From Acidobacteriota bacterium (GTDB lineage: Bacteria; Pseudomonadota; Alphaproteobacteria; Caulobacterales; Hyphomonadaceae): a stretch of 64,000 bases of DNA. Where the stretch lies: NCBI GenBank assembly GCA_016712445.1, contig JADJRB010000001.1, forward strand, positions 1,736,001 to 1,800,000, in the 5' to 3' direction. This document shows positions 61,476-64,000 of this stretch, in pieces (position 1 is the stretch's first letter; each line of letters begins with the position of its first letter). The notes beneath the pieces are model-generated. The model did not search any database. It was not told the origin of the DNA and worked only from the letters and a program-made list of their open reading frames with translations. A program made the translations under genes and the position numbers.

Positions 61476-64000
61476 ATGGATTTCCAAATTTCGGGGTTTC
61501 CTCAAGGATTTGGTGACCTAAGTTGCCTCGAGGCAGGTGCATCGGCACCGGCAGCGCAGCTTCAAATGCGGCTTCAGGCGGAAAGGATTGGGCGGATCGA
61601 GCGCGACAAGCAGCTCTCCCGGCTGGCGGCGCTGGCGGCTTCGGCCAGCAGCGGGCGCGGCCACGTCGCCCTTGTGTCGGGTGAAGCGGGGATCGGCAAG
61701 ACCACGCTCGTGCGGCGATTCCAGGCATCGCTGCCGGCCCCCTGGCGGGCGGGCAGCGGCGGCTGCGATGCTTTGTTCACGCCCCGCCCGCTCGGTCCCC
61801 TGCAGGACATGGCCGGCCAGCTCGGACCTGCCGTCGAGGCGCTGCTGCACAGCGGCGGTGACCGTCAGTCCCTCAACGCGGCCGTGCTCGACGCGCTCAG
61901 CGATGCCGGCCGTCCCACCCTTCTGGTCTGGGAAGACCTCCACTGGGCCGACCACGCCACGCTCGACCTGTTGCGCTTCCTCGGCCGGCGCGTCGCACTG
62001 TTGCCCGTTCTGCTGGTCGTCACCTTCCGGGGCAACGAAACCGGCGAGACCCATCCCCTGACCGCCGCGATCCGGGACCTGCCCGCCGGCAACGTCGCGC
62101 AAATTCCCTTGTCGCCCCTGTCGTCCAAGACCGTGGCCAATCTCGCGCGCGAAGCAGGCTTCGCCGGCGACTGGCTGTTTGACGCGACCGCCGGCAACCC
62201 CTTCAAGGTGAGCGAGATGCTGGCCGCGCGCGCCGCCGCCGCCGACCGGCCGCCGGGTTCGGTGCGCGAAGCCGTCACCCTGCGCCAGTCGCGGCTGGAG
62301 GCGTCCGCCCGCGAGCTTCTCGAACTGATCAGCGTCGTGCCGGCCGCCGTACCCGCCGAGCTCGTCCACCAGCTCGTGCCCGGCCAGGCGGCCAACCTGA
62401 TTGACGACCTGACCGGTCGCGGCATCCTGAAAGCGTCCGCGTCAGGTGACTTGCGCTTTCGTCACGAGATTGCCCGTCAGGCGACGCTTGACCGCGTGCC
62501 AGCGACCGCCCGGCGGGCGCACCATGCGCGCATCCTCGAAGCGTTGCGCGCGCTCGGCGGCGCAGCGCATCTCGACCAGATGGTCCACCACGCTGCCGGC
62601 GCGCTGGACGGCCCAGCGGTGCTCGCGATCGCACCGGAAGCCGCCGCCCGCGCGGCCGCCAGCGGCGCGCACCGCGAAGCGGCGGCCCACCTCGCCACAG
62701 CGCTCAGGTTCGTCGACGAGGCCGGCCCCGAAACCGCTGCGACGCTCTACGAAAGCTGGGCGTATGAAAGCGGCCTTGCGGCCCGCATTGACGATGACGT
62801 GCTCGATGCACGCCGCCATGCGATCACGCTCTGGCGCCTTCTGGGCCGTCCAGACAAGGTCGGCGAAAACCTGCGCTGGCTGTCGCGCCTCCACTGGTAC
62901 CGGGGCGAAGCGCCGGAAGCGGCCCGCCTCGCCGACCAGGCCATCCGTGTCCTCGAGAACATGCCGCCCTCGGCCGAGCAGGCAATGGCCTATTCGCTGC
63001 GCTCCCAGCTGCACATGCTGAACGACCAGATGGACGACGCGGTCGCCTGGGGGCAACGCGCGCTTGACCTCGAGGCAGAGTTCCCGAACCCGGAACTGCG
63101 CGCCCATGCGCTGAACAATATCGGCACGGCGCTGGTCTTCCGCGGACGCACCGAAGGCGAGGCCCTGCTGGCCGAAAGCCTGCGGGTGTCGCTCGCCAAC
63201 GGCCTCCACGAACATGCCGCCCGCGCCTACACCAACCTGTCCGAATATGCGGTGGAGTTCCGGCGTTTCGATCTGGCCGAACGTGTCCTCTCCGAAGGCA
63301 TCGCCTTCGACGTCGAGCACGATCTGGACTCCTGGACCTATTACCTCTCCGGCCGGCAGGCGCTGCTGCGTCTGGAGCAGGGACGCCTCAACGATGCCGA
63401 GACGATCTCGCGCGGCGCGCTTGACCGGAAGGACCAGACCCTCGTCATGCGCCTGCCGGCCCTGCACGTGCTGTCGCGTGCCCGGATGCGCATGGGGGCG
63501 CCGGATGCCGGCGCGCTGGTGGACGAAACCTTCGCCAGCGCGCTCGCCACGGACGAGCTGCAGCATATCGTGCCCGCCCGCCTGACGCTCATAGAACAGG
63601 CCTGGCTCGCCGACGACCTTGATGCGGGCCGGGAACACCTAGCCGCCTTGCTGGCGCTGTCCGAAGATGACCGCCATGCCTGGAACCTCGGCGAGCGCGC
63701 CGTCTGGGCTCGCCGCTACGGCACCGATGCCGGCGCGGTGCGCCATAACGACCTGCCGGAGCCTTTCCGGCGCGAACTGGACGGCGACATTGCCGGCGCG
63801 GCCGCCGCCTGGGAAGCGCTCTCGATGCCCTATGCCGCAGCGCTGGTGCGCCTGCAGAGCAGCGACCCCTCAGAACTCGGCGCTGCGGTGCGCGAGCTGG
63901 AGGCCATGGGCGCCCAAGCGGCGGCGGCGCATGGTCGCCGGCGGGCGGCAGAGCGCGGTCTCGCCGCTGCCTTGCCGCGTCCGCGCCGCGGCGCCTCGAC
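61476..64000 (+). CDS. Large AAA-ATPase/TPR regulator, 5' part (LuxR/MalT-like)
   Basis: The frame is open from ATG 61476 to the window end (over 840 codons). Walker A SGEAGIGKTTLVRRF and Walker B TLLVWEDLHWAD mark a STAND-type ATPase at about residues 60-180. A winged-helix-like segment and a long TPR array follow (for example AMAYSLRSQLHMLNDQMDDA, HALNNIGTALVFRGR). The end, MGAQAAAAHGRRRAAERG then PRPRRG, is what usually precedes a LuxR HTH, which would lie beyond the window. The start is uncertain: ATG 61566 (MRLQAERIGRIERDKQL) fits the domain better, but GAGG precedes 61476. Ligand and targets unknown. Confidence 0.8.
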   Translation, partial: MDFQISGFPQGFGDLSCLEAGASAPAAQLQMRLQAERIGRIERDKQLSRLAALAASASSGRGHVALVSGEAGIGKTTLVRRFQASLPAPWRAGSGGCDALFTPRPLGPLQDMAGQLGPAVEALLHSGGDRQSLNAAVLDALSDAGRPTLLVWEDLHWADHATLDLLRFLGRRVALLPVLLVVTFRGNETGETHPLTAAIRDLPAGNVAQIPLSPLSSKTVANLAREAGFAGDWLFDATAGNPFKVSEMLAARAAAADRPPGSVREAVTLRQSRLEASARELLELISVVPAAVPAELVHQLVPGQAANLIDDLTGRGILKASASGDLRFRHEIARQATLDRVPATARRAHHARILEALRALGGAAHLDQMVHHAAGALDGPAVLAIAPEAAARAAASGAHREAAAHLATALRFVDEAGPETAATLYESWAYESGLAARIDDDVLDARRHAITLWRLLGRPDKVGENLRWLSRLHWYRGEAPEAARLADQAIRVLENMPPSAEQAMAYSLRSQLHMLNDQMDDAVAWGQRALDLEAEFPNPELRAHALNNIGTALVFRGRTEGEALLAESLRVSLANGLHEHAARAYTNLSEYAVEFRRFDLAERVLSEGIAFDVEHDLDSWTYYLSGRQALLRLEQGRLNDAETISRGALDRKDQTLVMRLPALHVLSRARMRMGAPDAGALVDETFASALATDELQHIVPARLTLIEQAWLADDLDAGREHLAALLALSEDDRHAWNLGERAVWARRYGTDAGAVRHNDLPEPFRRELDGDIAGAAAAWEALSMPYAAALVRLQSSDPSELGAAVRELEAMGAQAAAAHGRRRAAERGLAAALPRPRRGAS

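Overview
The window is a GC-rich (by eye about 65%) alphaproteobacterial chromosome segment. The evidence is gene content and order: rpsT next to dnaA, then dnaN and recF; a hisS-hisZ-hisG operon; glutathione-dependent formaldehyde genes; GFA, VOC, ABC1 and patatin/BamA proteins; and palindromic intergenic repeats of an alphaproteobacterial type. Hyphomonadaceae or a related group fits best, but this is inferred from gene content and was not tested by a search.

Layout. 1-8.5 kb: an exported protein (cut by the window edge), pirin, recQ, a ClpP-like protease, a soluble hybrid histidine kinase and a type Vd patatin/outer-membrane protein with its own terminator. 8.67-20.3 kb: an integrated mobilizable element of about 11.6 kb at the 3' half of a CAU-anticodon tRNA gene, bounded by a 47-bp direct repeat. 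It carries an AbiE toxin-antitoxin pair, an unusual two-gene unit (a helical protein of unknown function plus a divergent exonuclease-less family-B DNA polymerase), a Nudix hydrolase, a DUF2840 protein, a DUF3363-type relaxase, a ribbon-helix-helix protein, an excisionase-like HTH protein and a tyrosine integrase whose reading frame runs into the attachment site. 20.4-38.4 kb: FAD oxidoreductase, trxB, cation efflux, gyrB, RNA helicase, hemN, formaldehyde detoxification (fghA, adhC and GFA/VOC neighbours) and a MarR-controlled nitroreductase. 38.4-45.5 kb: alpha/beta hydrolase, recF, dnaN, dnaA, a noncoding region that may include oriC, rpsT and an enoyl-CoA hydratase. 45.6-54.8 kb: ABC1 kinase, PAP2 phosphatase, P450, TetR, rubredoxin, hydratase-2, a phospholipase-A2-like protein, a thioesterase, TerC and ChrA. 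54.8-64 kb: a His-codon-rich leader peptide ahead of hisS-hisZ-hisG, a candidate small RNA, argD, a membrane LuxR-type protein, a GFA protein and the 5' part of a large AAA/TPR regulator.

Most of the backbone is housekeeping. The novelty is concentrated in the mobile element: the polymerase two-gene unit is the best candidate for an undescribed system, and the coding attachment site, in which excision replaces the integrase C-terminus, is directly visible. Other second-look items are the histidine leader peptide, the MarR operators laid over a near-consensus promoter, and the promoter-terminator pair between hisG and argD.
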